Shown here: positions 12,901 through 23,800 of the stretch, piece after piece | Layout of the letters: each line of letters starts with the position of its first letter | Numbering within the stretch: the first letter of the stretch is position 1 | From: Ulva prolifera | Taxonomy: Eukaryota > Chlorophyta > Ulvophyceae > Ulvales > Ulvaceae | DNA: 64,000 nt | Reading direction: 5' to 3' | Assembly (NCBI GenBank): GCA_023078555.1 | Contig: CM041203.1 | Location: forward strand, 5,788,538-5,852,537 | Notes under the pieces: model-generated | The model's database searches: none | Seen by the model: only the letters and a program-made list of their open reading frames with translations | Told to the model about the DNA's origin: nothing | Position numbers and translations under genes: made by a program

Positions 12901-13779
12901 GATCCCGGGCAAGCAGTGTCTGCGTTGCAACGACGAAGTCGGACCGTGTCAGATGGTGGCGTGGTGGTGGGGTTGATGCAATAGAGGCAGCGTATGGGGC
13001 ACAGTGTACGGGGCACACACGTGAAGCCTGACTGCTGCTGTAGGTGCCTGGCACTGTCTCCTGTCCGACTCCAGATATACTTGATGTGCACTGGCGTGGA
13101 CAGCTTCCTGCACATGGTCTCAGAGCAAAGCCTTCAGTCTCAGAGCGTAGAAGCACACTGATGCGTGTGTACATGTAGGGAAGCATGGTCATGGCTTTGT
13201 GTCGGTTTTTGAGTGCCGTGCAGCACAGAAGAGTCTTCTTGGGTGTTGAGGGGCACAGCATGAAGGGGATATGTGACGTAGATTGTCTCCCTCGACGAAG
13301 CAGTTCATGATTAAACGTGAAGTGAGGAACGGCAATCCAGACGTTGTGTTGCTACCGGGATAGCACCCGAAAGAGTGCTCGACAGTGGACGTTTCTACCA
13401 TGGCCAACCTTTACACACGTTGCCATCGTAGTCAACACCAATTCACTAGACGAGCTCATGCGTTTCTCGCACTACAGCCTGTCCGTTCTCGATTCAGATC
13501 TGTGCTCACGAGTTGAAGCTGACCTTCGGGAGAGCCGCTGATCTGAGGCGGCATGCACATGCAAGACTGTGCAAATACGCAGCTATTTCCTATATGACCA
13601 GATACATACGCCGTTGAGGCAGTACAGGATCGCGATGAAGGCGACATGCAGGTGCATCTCCCAGGCCTGGGGTCCCAGTGGTCAGGCACACACTCGAGGA
13701 TGCCCACGTACGCCGGGGCGTAGCGGCCAGATCCAATCAGGGCAACGTTCAAGAGGTTAGAATCACCAGACGGCGTCAT
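9929..13779 (-). CDS. Gfo/Idh/MocA-family NAD(P)-dependent oxidoreductase, paralogue A
   Basis: Seven exons join in frame into 373 residues: 13694-13779, 13021-13107, 12405-12510, 11842-12089, 11244-11308, 10609-10796 and 9929-10270. The family uses NAD(P) to oxidise or reduce sugars and related substrates. Visible family marks are an N-terminal Rossmann motif VALIGSGRYA (residues 12-21), IKYIWSRTGDSA at the second strand, AAVLLVLPPHV, the catalytic-lysine motif SEKPIA (E108-K109-P110), GENFRF, and GGFMTDIGVHEMAALR with the conserved Asp196 and His200. The C-terminus LLDLQMIEALLESA matches the usual closing helix. Length is normal. The ATG at 13779 is preceded by an in-frame stop (13786-13788), so this copy has no targeting extension and is probably cytosolic. 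Its substrate cannot be read from sequence. It lies in tandem with paralogue B at 15625-19347. Confidence 0.88.
11219..11240. repeat. G22 homopolymer at an intron donor
   Basis: Twenty-two G in a row on the plus strand. On the coding (minus) strand this is the start of intron 5 of oxidoreductase A, which therefore reads GTG followed directly by a long C tract. Confidence 0.95.
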
Positions 13780-14132
13780 ACTGAGCTATGTGACTGGTGA
13801 TCTATCTGTATGCACTGTCAAGGAGGTACAAAGGCTTGAACGGAATGAAGTCGCGATCTATCTTCGATGTTGCTGATGGAAATCAGAGATGTATGAACGG
13901 ACATAGAGTCGCTGAAAGGCCACAAGTGAAGGTGAAACGTTTGGATCCGGGTTTGGGCACTGCAGAGGTGACAAGCTTGCACGTTTTTCGTGTGCAGTCA
14001 AGGCCTTGCAACGTGTCGCTGCCAGTTCAGGAGCTGTCGATGTGGATGTGCCTCTGGCTGATCAGTTCTCCAACACTGTGCTGTCCACCGAGATCCTATA
14101 TGTGGATGAGATTGATGCTCAACCCTTGGTCT

Positions 14133-14185
14133 GAACTCAGCAGATCGTGCACATTGGTGAACTCAGCAGATCGTGCACCTTGGTG
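14133..14185. repeat. 27-bp tandem duplication
   Basis: Two adjacent near-identical copies, both containing CTCAGCAGATCGTGCAC, differ at one base (CATTGG versus CCTTGG). Confidence 0.75.
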
Positions 14186-15533
14186 AAAACATGGTGTGAC
14201 AGACGATGTGACAAATCAAGCAGACATGCAGCTGCATGCAGCCACATTATCTCGCCAGGGAGTCATTGGGGGCAACACAGTGACAGTGCTCAGCCAGCTC
14301 GAGTTTGCGTCTGTAGGTCTTCCATCAAATTAGACGAACTCATGAGAACGCTGAGAGACTTGCCATTCATCTGCTGTGGCCACATGTGGCAGACCGCCTG
14401 GGACAGCTGGCTTGCTGAGTGCAGTAATGCAGCCTCACAGCTGCACCAGTGACATCTAGGCACAGTGATATCTTGGCACAGGCCGACAGCCCCTTCCCAG
14501 TCAAGGCACAGTGAACAATAACACCGTGTGAGGTGTGAGATCAGGAACGATAAAGGCTATCTATGGTTGTATGCCTGATGGGAGGCTATGTGCCTCTCGA
14601 GAAGTGTGTTAGCCTGCAATGTGGCACCAAGGACACCTGCACTGTTGGTAACAGACAGTCGATCTCGGGGTCCCTTCTGGTGTTTCCATGATGGCCACAT
14701 ACAATGAAACACAGGTGTAGCGAATGCACAAGGGTGACCTTGGCATGTGGTGCACCTGTATCCCCAGTTGCCAGCGCCATGCCTGGCCTTCAGATCCAGT
14801 GTGGGAATGCGCAGGAATATAACTTGTGGTCCATAGCTATCTCCAGTTGGCAACTCCCTGGCTCTCCATCACATGGCTGGAACATACATGCACGTGTTAC
14901 ACGACCAGGCAATCGAGTTACATGATCTCCTGCAGGCAAACACCCACGGGGTTCCAGGGGTTCATCTATCATAGAGAAACATGGACATCACATAGACACA
15001 TTGACGTTTGCTCTGGATGGCCTTTGAACTCCTCGCCTGGGATGCGCCGCCTCAGATGCATGCATGCAGGCGTGTGATGACAGTCTCTGCCTTTTCCTGT
15101 TCCTCCTCCTTGGAAAGCCAGGCAGGCTCTCGCTTCCGCACAGCAGGCTCATGCTCCTGCTGCTGCCACACCAACAATGCACACAACTCCATGCATCACA
15201 CACACATGGCCATCCACCTCAGATGGAACCAGCCCCTCACCACGCCAGCAGTGGCCACGCGGATGCAGCCTCCTCAGAGTTGTGCAATCATAGCTCCACA
15301 CACTCTGCTGCTGATGTGGCCAAGGGGCCCCGGCATGCTGCCGCAGCCCGTGGATCGCCCTGCGCCACCCGCGCATGACTTGGCATCGGCCAGCAGCAGA
15401 GAGGGAACATCGCCAGGGGGCCGCGCCAAGCGTTCAGCCGCGCCAGCACTTGCGCTTGCGAGTGCGCCACGAATGCGAACGCACGACAGCCGGCAACACG
15501 CGCCCCACCCGGCCCTGAACACCACCCTGAACG

Positions 15534-15553
15534 CCCCCCCCCCCCCCCCCCCC
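15534..15553. repeat. C20 homopolymer
   Basis: Twenty C in a row on the plus strand (G20 on the minus strand), about 70 bp downstream of the stop codon of oxidoreductase B. Confidence 0.95.
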
Positions 15554-15624
15554 ATCCCCCCGGCTTCAAGGAATTCGAAAGAGGGGGATTTCCGTGATGG
15601 CCGACCAGTGAGCAGCGCCGGTGC

Positions 15625-17383
15625 TCACGGCACCGCAGCCACCTCCACCACCGCCCCCTGCTTCGCAGACTGAATCATCGCCTCGAGGATCGCCAGGTCA
15701 AGCAGCGCCTCCTCCGGGGACCCCTTCGCCACCTCCACCGCGAGCGCTGCGTCGCCCCCGCCCCCGCTGCGCCACGCGGCGGCCGCGCTGACAAACGTGC
15801 GCAGCTCGCGCTCCATGCCGTCAAACTCGTACTCCCGGCTCTGTAGCTCCTCGGGCTCCTCCGTGCGGTACGTGAGCTCGTGCTGCGTGCTGGGGCCGCG
15901 GCCGTTCCACGCGCCCCGGGAGATCTCGAGCGTGCCGGTCGCACCGGCCGCGCTGAGGCTCCACCGTGGCTGCATGCACACTCCCCGCAAGTGAGGCGTG
16001 GCAGTCGTGTGCATATGCTGCGCATGCTGTGCATGCTGGGCAGGTCAATTCTGCCATACCTAGGCTGAGCCTGCTGCGAGGCATGCGCGATGTGGGCATA
16101 CATGTATGTATGCATGCCGGTCATGCATTTCAACAGTTGGAGTGGGGAAGGGGGCGCACGAAGGCGGCGGCGAGGGTGATGGAGATGCTCGTGCGCATCC
16201 CGGACTCCCACTCGACGTGGCCGAGCAGCGTGTCGGGGTCGGAGAGGCCGCGGGAGGGGTCGTACGAGGAGGTGGCACTCGCGCGTAGCGGCGCCCCCGC
16301 GCGCGCCGCGCCGGCCAGCGCGCGCAGCATCGCGATCTGGTGCACCCCTGCGCCCCTCTGCCACTCAGCACAACCCTATCGGAGGCCTTGACGTCGAGAG
16401 GCGTTCGGCGCAGTGCAAGGCCAGGTGCTGTGCTGCGATGCTCGGCACAACCCTACCGGAAACTATGTGGGAGGGCTCTATATCAACAAGCGTTGATGCA
16501 CATGCATGTGTTGCGCTTGTGAATGAATGTGTTACTATGTGACTGTTGGTCTTGTGACTGTGCATGCATGCACACGCGCGAAGCGGCACCCTCCAACGAC
16601 AGCCCGCCACATGTCCTGAGCGCCATGCATGGCGTGCGGCGCTCACGCGTGCTGGGTTGTGCTGAGCTTTGCTCCGCTCCATTGCGGTATGCTGTGCTGG
16701 GCGTGCTGGGCTGTGCTGTGAGGGAGGTGCCGGGGCGGGGCGCGCCTGTGTCAACCATGAAGCCGCCGGAGAGGTCGCTCCGCCGCCACTGGCTCGAAAA
16801 GTACCTGCATGACCCGGGCCCGTTGCATGCCGCCGAGCGGCCTCGGCAACAGCTGTGTGCGGATCGGCAGAGGCGCGGCGGCCCCCTCGCCGCTGCCGCG
16901 ATCGCCATACCCCATGCATATGCTCGCCGCACCTCAGATCTCAGCCGCCTCTCGGGCATGGCATGGTTTATCGCAGCCTGGACTGGGCAGCATCCATGCA
17001 CCATGCCAGTAGGTAGCATCCATGCCTATTGGCGAGGCAGCATGGCAGCATGCATGGCGGCTCGCGGCTGCCGTAGCGGCTGCCGTAGCGGCGTGCAGTG
17101 GGGCGGCCCTCGCTGCAGCCACCCGCAGCCTCCCGCAGCCCTGCCCGTCAACACCAGCGCCGCAGCAATGCCGAATCAGCAATTCCCAGTCAGCAATGCT
17201 GAGTCCGCGCAAAAAGAGACCGGTTCGCATCACCCCCGAGTGAGGGTATGGAAGACACGCAGTAGCAGTCGACCCTGCGTTCCGTGCGCCGTCTGGAGAC
17301 AGAACGCCGGACGAGTCGGAGGGGCCTGCCTATTAGCAATGTTATGTTGCGCCTGATCCTGCGCCTGCGACGCGAGGGAGGAA

Positions 17384-17415
<32 letters not shown>

Positions 17416-19347
17416 CGCTTGTGACGATGATCACAGCCCAGGCTATCGCATGGTAGAGCACAAAAGCACACTGCATGCAACGCAACCAAAAGCAGCCGTC
17501 CGAAGGTCTTCCGCACATTCACTGAATCCGAAGGAGAGGCAAATCCATGCATACGTGCACAAGGGGGCGCGCACGTCGCGTTCTTCGTGAACGGGATGTC
17601 ACAAGCCAGGTCCATCTTGTAGACGCGCCCCAGGCGGCCCCCGACGACCGCCGCGGCGTCCGTGAGCACCGGCAGAAAGCGCCAGTTCTCCCCGACGACC
17701 CACGGCGGCGGCGAGGGGAGGGTGCGGTAGCGCGCGATGGCGTCGCGGGCGAGGGCGACCGTGTCGGCGATCGGCTTCTCGGACAGCGCCGCCTTGCCGG
17801 CCTCCACCGCTTGCAACGCAAACTGCACCACATGCTGCGGAGGTGACCGCGGAGGGGCGGGGTTCCAGGTCTTTATGGATGCGCCTTGGGCCAGTAGGCA
17901 CAGGGCAGTGGAGCAGTGTGCTCGGGCAAGGGATCGGGTGCATTGCTTCGGAGATCTGTTTCGAAGCAACGTGACGTAAAGCAAATCTGGATTTTGGCTC
18001 AGCTGCGCATTCTCGAGAGGACATTGAAAACATATTGACCGGGGCCACACGGCGAACGGCCAAAGCGCCTGGATCCCCCCTCAGACTCCCGCACGCAACT
18101 CACAGGGCCCCCTCCTGTGCCGAGGTGGAATGTGTGCGATTAGCTCCCTGATTGATCAGCAAGCAGATCGGACCCGTGGCTCTGGGAGAGGAGCACAGGA
18201 GGCTGTAGATGCACAGGCAGTGCAGGAAGGTGATCAGTTGGTGCAAAAGGTGCGTGCTTTGCAGCTCCTGCCATTGACAGCAGCATATGTGCGCCTTCTT
18301 GGTCTTATCAGCGGCGGTGGCCGTGCAGGCGCCAACCCTCACGGCGTTCTGCGCCGTGCCCACTTGCGTCCCGCCGCATGCATGTCAAACTGCTCGAATG
18401 CATACGCTGCCGGGTGTTCCGCGGGGTCATGCACATGCATGCGACACATGGGACCCGCTGGTTGCCGATTGCAGCGGCTGCCAGGCAGTGGCTGCTTGCC
18501 GAGCACAACAAGAGTTTAGGATGCAGAGAAGCAGGTGTGAGGTGCACTCTGTGGAGGGGTAGCCGGATGTACCTGGGGGGCAACGCCGGTGGGCAGCACG
18601 ATGAGCACCGCAGCCACTGTGGGGTCTTGCAGGATGCGGGCGTACGCGTCTGGGCCGGCCACTACCTCAGAGTCTTTTCTGCACCACAGGGAGCATTCGT
18701 CCCTTGCTAGGGATTTTGTGCACATTCTGCTTGTCGGAGCGGTGTATGCCTGCTACTGTGCGCAATGCTGTGGATCGAGCTCGTTGCTGAGTGTGATCGC
18801 ACCATTGCGTGCAGAGCAAGATTGGTGCCAGACAGGCGGGGTTTGGGAAAGGCAGAACACACGTGAAGGGATTCTCTTGTTGTAGCTTCCTTGCGCTTTC
18901 TTCCTTGCGGCTCCAGATGTACTTGATGTTGACCGGTGTGGACAGCTTCCTGCAGCGAGCACATTCTCTCCTGAGTTATACAGCTCAGGAAGTGGCTTCA
19001 ACAGGTCCTGGTGGCTAGAAGTACGTTTTACAGAGTCACGATTGAAAGCAATCTGTCTAAAAAGTGCGGACGCCATGTTTCTGTTCATTTGTGGCCAGCA
19101 AACGTGACTCAGTCCATACGCTCCAGCAGGGGATGATGCCCGCATGTCGCTCAGAGGCATACTGAAAAATGTCAATATATGTGGGAGCATATCGGCCAGA
19201 GCCGATCAGGGCAACGTCGATCTCCGCCTGCGCATCGCGGGCTGGCTCCTGGGAGTGCATGGACACTGCTGTTGTGGCCAGGAACTGTCGCCTGCTGAAG
19301 CTCCTCGTTGCGCTGAAAGCCGGACGACCTGGACTACATAGACGCAT
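15625..19347 (-). CDS. Gfo/Idh/MocA-family NAD(P)-dependent oxidoreductase, paralogue B with N-terminal extension
   Basis: Seven exons give 405 residues: 19163-19347, 18863-18949, 18573-18678, 17575-17822, 16746-16804, 16160-16347 and 15625-15969. Intron positions and phases equal those of paralogue A. Key motifs are VALIGSGRYAPTY, SEKPIA (E141-K142-P143), GENWRF, GGFMVDTGVHQIAML (Asp227, His231) and the closing helix LLDLAILEAMIQSA. Compared with A it has about 33 extra N-terminal residues. They are rich in Arg, Ser and Ala and contain SRRQFLATTA, consistent with an organelle transit peptide or a twin-arginine-like signal. The intron after exon 5 begins with GC instead of GT, yet the frame requires that junction. 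The substrate is unknown. Its position immediately upstream of A, with matching structure, shows tandem duplication. Confidence 0.88.
17384..17415. repeat. G32 homopolymer in an intron of paralogue B
   Basis: About thirty-two G in a row on the plus strand, inside the intron between exons 4 and 5 of the second oxidoreductase. On the transcribed strand it is a polypyrimidine (C) run. Confidence 0.95.
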
Positions 19348-20892
19348 GGAACCAATTGACGCCGCGAGTCTGCAGTCGCGCGCCCGCCTGGCGAATGAGG
19401 AGCTGCAGCTGTGTGAATGTGCACAGGCGCGCCAAGGCAGTCGATTGTGCTTGGCAGTTTGATGATTGTTGCTGGCTTTCGACGAGCCTGGTTGCCTGCA
19501 ACACATCCAAGTCTCAATAAAAGTGATGAGTTCATCATCGGCTACGTGAAATCGTGACTGTCCGATCATCCCGGTGCGACTGCCTCCCGACAGTGGCTTG
19601 GTGGCATGGTGGCTTGACGACCGCTGCCCCCGACCGCAAGGTGCATGCACTCTCCACACCACCGATACACGCATAGTCGTAGCAAATACTCCTGCAATTA
19701 TACCTCCTGCATCCAACTGAGGCTGCATACGGCTGAGCAGTGATCTTCTGTCGCTGCGTCAGGCACCCGAATCGGCCCGATGTCAAGGATCATTCGCAGA
19801 TACATCGTTCGCCGTTGCTATGTATGCCTGCGACCAAGGAGTCTGCAGTATCCCACGCCTGCTATTGCATGCTCTTGAACAGCCAATGGGTCTCCCTTGC
19901 AAGTCAGGGACTGCTGTTGCGTTCCGTAATCCTTGAGCGAAGGTACGATGTCCATGCAGTGCTGCGGCGCAAGATCAACATGCTCCACCGCTGTCCATAA
20001 GTAAATTTGTCTGTGTAGGCCTCAGTTATTGCGACTTCACATCACATCAAGCACTACGCAATCTGTTAGCATCCACAAACAGGACCCATCAACCCAGAAT
20101 AGCTCCCAGAAACATTGCAAGCCATGTCCTTGCCCTCAAACTCACAATCTCTATACCCATCGCAACCATCTACTATAGCAATGCTTCATGGTCGTCAGTG
20201 GAACCGAAAACACTATTTGCTTTCGCCTGACTGGTCTTGGCTCCGGACAGGCAGAAGGTTTCTAGCCAACAGAAGCACTACCGCTGGCCATATCATGGGG
20301 ATTCACAGTCACGCCATCACCGGCGCATCCCAAACTCATACAGCTGAAAATTCTTCCCCATCGCCTCTTGAGGAGTGCCACGGGCTCAGTGCCGACGCCG
20401 GCCTCACTACCCGTGGTCTCGCAGTTAGACGTGCTGCATGCGGGCTGCGGGGCGACGTCTACTCCACTGGCAATCCTGGCGCTCTCTGGGCTGCCTGCAC
20501 GCACTCTTAAAAGACATCTATACAGAAAATCAGCAGCTCCGAATGGGGTGCAGCACTGACGTGCTGTCCGACAGCCAAGATCAATTGCGCCTGGGGTGGA
20601 ACGATGTGACTAGAACGAGGCCTGTCCGCGTTCACCAGCTACACTTTGTTGTGCCCCTGCTCTGACACATTCAGGCTGACGGAACTGAAGGCTGCACACC
20701 CCAAACGTCGCATGCTGAATAGAAATACCAGGCACCAGTGCCCGATATGTCACTGCGGGTCTCTGCACGCCTCGACGCCACACGAGTGGTTCCCGATCCT
20801 GGCTCCCATCACACACACCGTTCATTCTCATCAAGCTCATCAGTGGTGTCATGTGCAGTCTATTCAGCCCCACATTGACTGCAAAGCCAAGT
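19348..20892. other. Interval upstream of oxidoreductase B
   Basis: No coding frame with recognisable features. It should contain the promoter of oxidoreductase B and the 3' flank of the Ser-rich gene. No clear TATA element or RNA gene was seen. Confidence 0.4.
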
Positions 20893-23800
20893 TCAGCCAC
20901 GGAAATTGCCTCGCCTGTAATACGATGGCCACAGGGCCGCGGTGTGCACACCTGACTCGCATGCTTCCGCATCACCGGCCTTCTTTGCCACATGCCGGTG
21001 CTCCCGCCTGAGATCTGTCGACATGTCCTGCCCTGCACTGTCCTCCCCCGCGCAGGCGCCGGCATATGCATGCGCAGTGTCACCGTGCCTCTCAACGAGG
21101 TACGACGCCTCGTGCGCCGTACGGGCCCGGGACCGTTCCGCAACGCTGACAGGATCTGGTGTGGAGATCTGTGTGGCTGAGTGCAGAGTGTCCAGTCCAA
21201 TGCACACCCCCCGCTTTTGTGCCCCCCCATCCCCAGCCACACTATGCAGTGCACTGGCACCCAGCAGAGCCGGGTTCTGCACACGCGACGGAACAAGCTC
21301 CTGCACACGCCCATGCGTGCAGGTCCGATGCCGCGCAGCAGGCCACGCTGCACGCTCAGGAAGCGTAGGAGTCTGCCGCAGCGGCGAAGCGGGGGCGGGC
21401 GCTGGCGGGGTCCCCCCGCTGATCCGTGGGGCCCCACACTGGCTGCATGCAGACTTCCACTCCGACACGCTGCGCTGAAGGGGCCCTGCGGGGCTCCCAG
21501 GCCGCCTCCGACGGGGGCTCAGGCCGCAGACATGGTCCATCAGCCCACACCCACCCCCGCCGAATCCTCCCGTGTCGCCCCCCCAGCAGCCCAAGTCGAC
21601 CGCATCCACTTGCCCAGATCCATGCCACTGCTGCATACTCCCCCCTCCCACCCCACCCCGCACAGTACTGCTCGCACCACGCCGGTGAGCACCCGTCCCT
21701 GTGGACACATCAGCCGGCTGCAGCTGATCTGCACTCAGCGTGCAGGAGCATTGCGGCTCTGGCGTGGAGCTGCCGCGGCCGCGCAACGTGCGTAGCGTGC
21801 GCAGCACGCGGCTGGCGGGTGACTCGAGCGTCCGGCGCGACCTCGCACCTTGACTGCCGCTCCGCAGCCATCTCGAAGACCTTGCCTGGACGCGCGGAGC
21901 ATCCGGTTCTGCCGGAGTGCGCAGGAACAGCGCGTCCGTTGCTGCATCTTCCATTGATGCCGCATGCCGCCGCTTTGCTGCCTGAGACCGTGCGTATGCC
22001 TCCGCATACGAGGTCACTGGAGGGCTGAGGGACCTCGACGTCAGCGTCGGACTCGGGGACCGGCTGCTGTGTGTTATGCTGTGCGTCATGCTGCGTGCTG
22101 TGCTGTGGGAGACGGAGCGTTCGTCCTTCGGGATGTGGCGCTCGGAGGGCGGCGGGCTGCCAACGAAAGGCAGCACAGGTGGCAACTCTGTTTCCTTCCG
22201 CGGAGGCCGCCGCCTTGTTTTGCGCGCAGTCATGCTGGTCCCTTTCTGCGACCCGGCTGCTGCACAACCGTCATCACGTGCACGTCTTGTTTGTGAATTC
22301 CGTGCTGCGACGACTGAATCTGTGCTCTGCAGCTCGTCTTGTTTCGGCGCCGCCACGTCAGCAACCTGCGTGGCTGCGTCGGCAGTGGACACGGGGCCAC
22401 TCGCCAGCGCCTGAGTCAGCTGCCACGTTGGACTACTCTGAAGGCTGCTGGACCGCTGATGCGACGGAGATCGGTCCCCTCCAGGTGCTGCTTTGAGACA
22501 CCGACTGGCCGCAGCGTCCCGCGCAGGGCTACCCGAGAATGGCCGGCGGCGGCAACCGAAGCAGGCCGAGTCTGCAACAGGCACTCCGTTCGCCTTCTCC
22601 CCAACCGGCTGTCCGCCGTCTCCATGTGCGGGTGCATCGTGCCGCGCATGGCTGCCGCGGCCGTGCAGGGGGGGTGACCCATGCGCGCCGGCAGCAGAGC
22701 CATGTGTGCTGACATCCCCATTGCCGCAGAAGGAGCTGCCACTATAGTGGTCCAGGGAATTCTCTGAGGACGGCGTGGTGCCCGCGCTTGAGCGGGGGGA
22801 TCTTGTCGGGGAGCCGGGGGCCGGTGCGGCTGGGGAGGCTGCAATCAAAGGTGTGCTATACAAATGCATGCCCGCCGATGCAGGCGGCAGCTCCAGCTCC
22901 ACATCCATACTCCCGTCATCTGCGGCACCGACGATTGTTGATCGATATTCCTGTTGCCTGCTACAGCATGCACGGGCATTCATCGTCGAGCTTACCAGCT
23001 CCACTTTGTGGCGGGAACCAATAGCGGCAGCGTAGCCTGGCAACAACAGCCTGGAGGCGAGCTCCCGTCCAGCAGCAGTGACTGTGGCTCACCAGGGACG
23101 GTGCCAGAATTATGGGAAGCACACCTTTGTCTGCATCCCCAAAGGCGTTGGCGGCGAATCTGTGGGCAGGCTGCCCGGGGAGTGTCACAGAGAATGAGTC
23201 AGCAGTTGCCAAGCGAGGGAGAGATGAGTCAGCGCTGCTCGCCAGGTCATCTGGGCGCCGGGTAGTCTGGAGCGCAGGGAGGTCGTGGTACCGCGTGTGC
23301 TCTTCAGGCATCGCCGTCTCCAGCAGGCTGGCCGGTTTGTCAGCTCCTCTGTGTGCTTTGAGTGTGGGCGGCTGCCATCGAGGAGGTGACACGAGAAAAC
23401 TCATGGAGACCTCTCGACCTTCCCGAACCGAACACTGCAAGCATCTGGGACTGTGAATCTTGTCTACGTTGGGCGTGGGCAGGGCGGTGGCGGAGATGAC
23501 ACTTCCAGCGTGTGCGCTCATGTGCCTGCGAGCAGGGATGCCCAACCGAACCTCCCAGACGCCATACTGGGTGCCAGGCTTGTGGTGTGGACTTCCCATC
23601 CCGAGCCCTTGTGGTATACAGCCGTGGGCACATGAAACTTGTCACAAAACTGTCCCACAGACCGTCAGTGAAGCTGTGCCGCACCGTGCTTTTGAAGCTG
23701 CCAAACTGGGTCCATGGCGAGGACTCGTGGTCTCGCTGTATCGCATCCGACGTCTGCTGCCCAAGCTGTATGGATCCGAAGTGCACACGCGCAGGTACGT

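Larger units (their letters stand above)
13780..15624. other. Interval between the two oxidoreductase genes
   Basis: No coding frame is supported. It holds a 27-bp direct tandem duplication near 14133-14185 (two copies of ACTCAGCAGATCGTGCAC with flanks) and a C20 homopolymer at 15534-15553 just downstream of paralogue B. It must contain the promoter of paralogue A and the 3' end of paralogue B, but no promoter motif was recognised. Confidence 0.45.
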
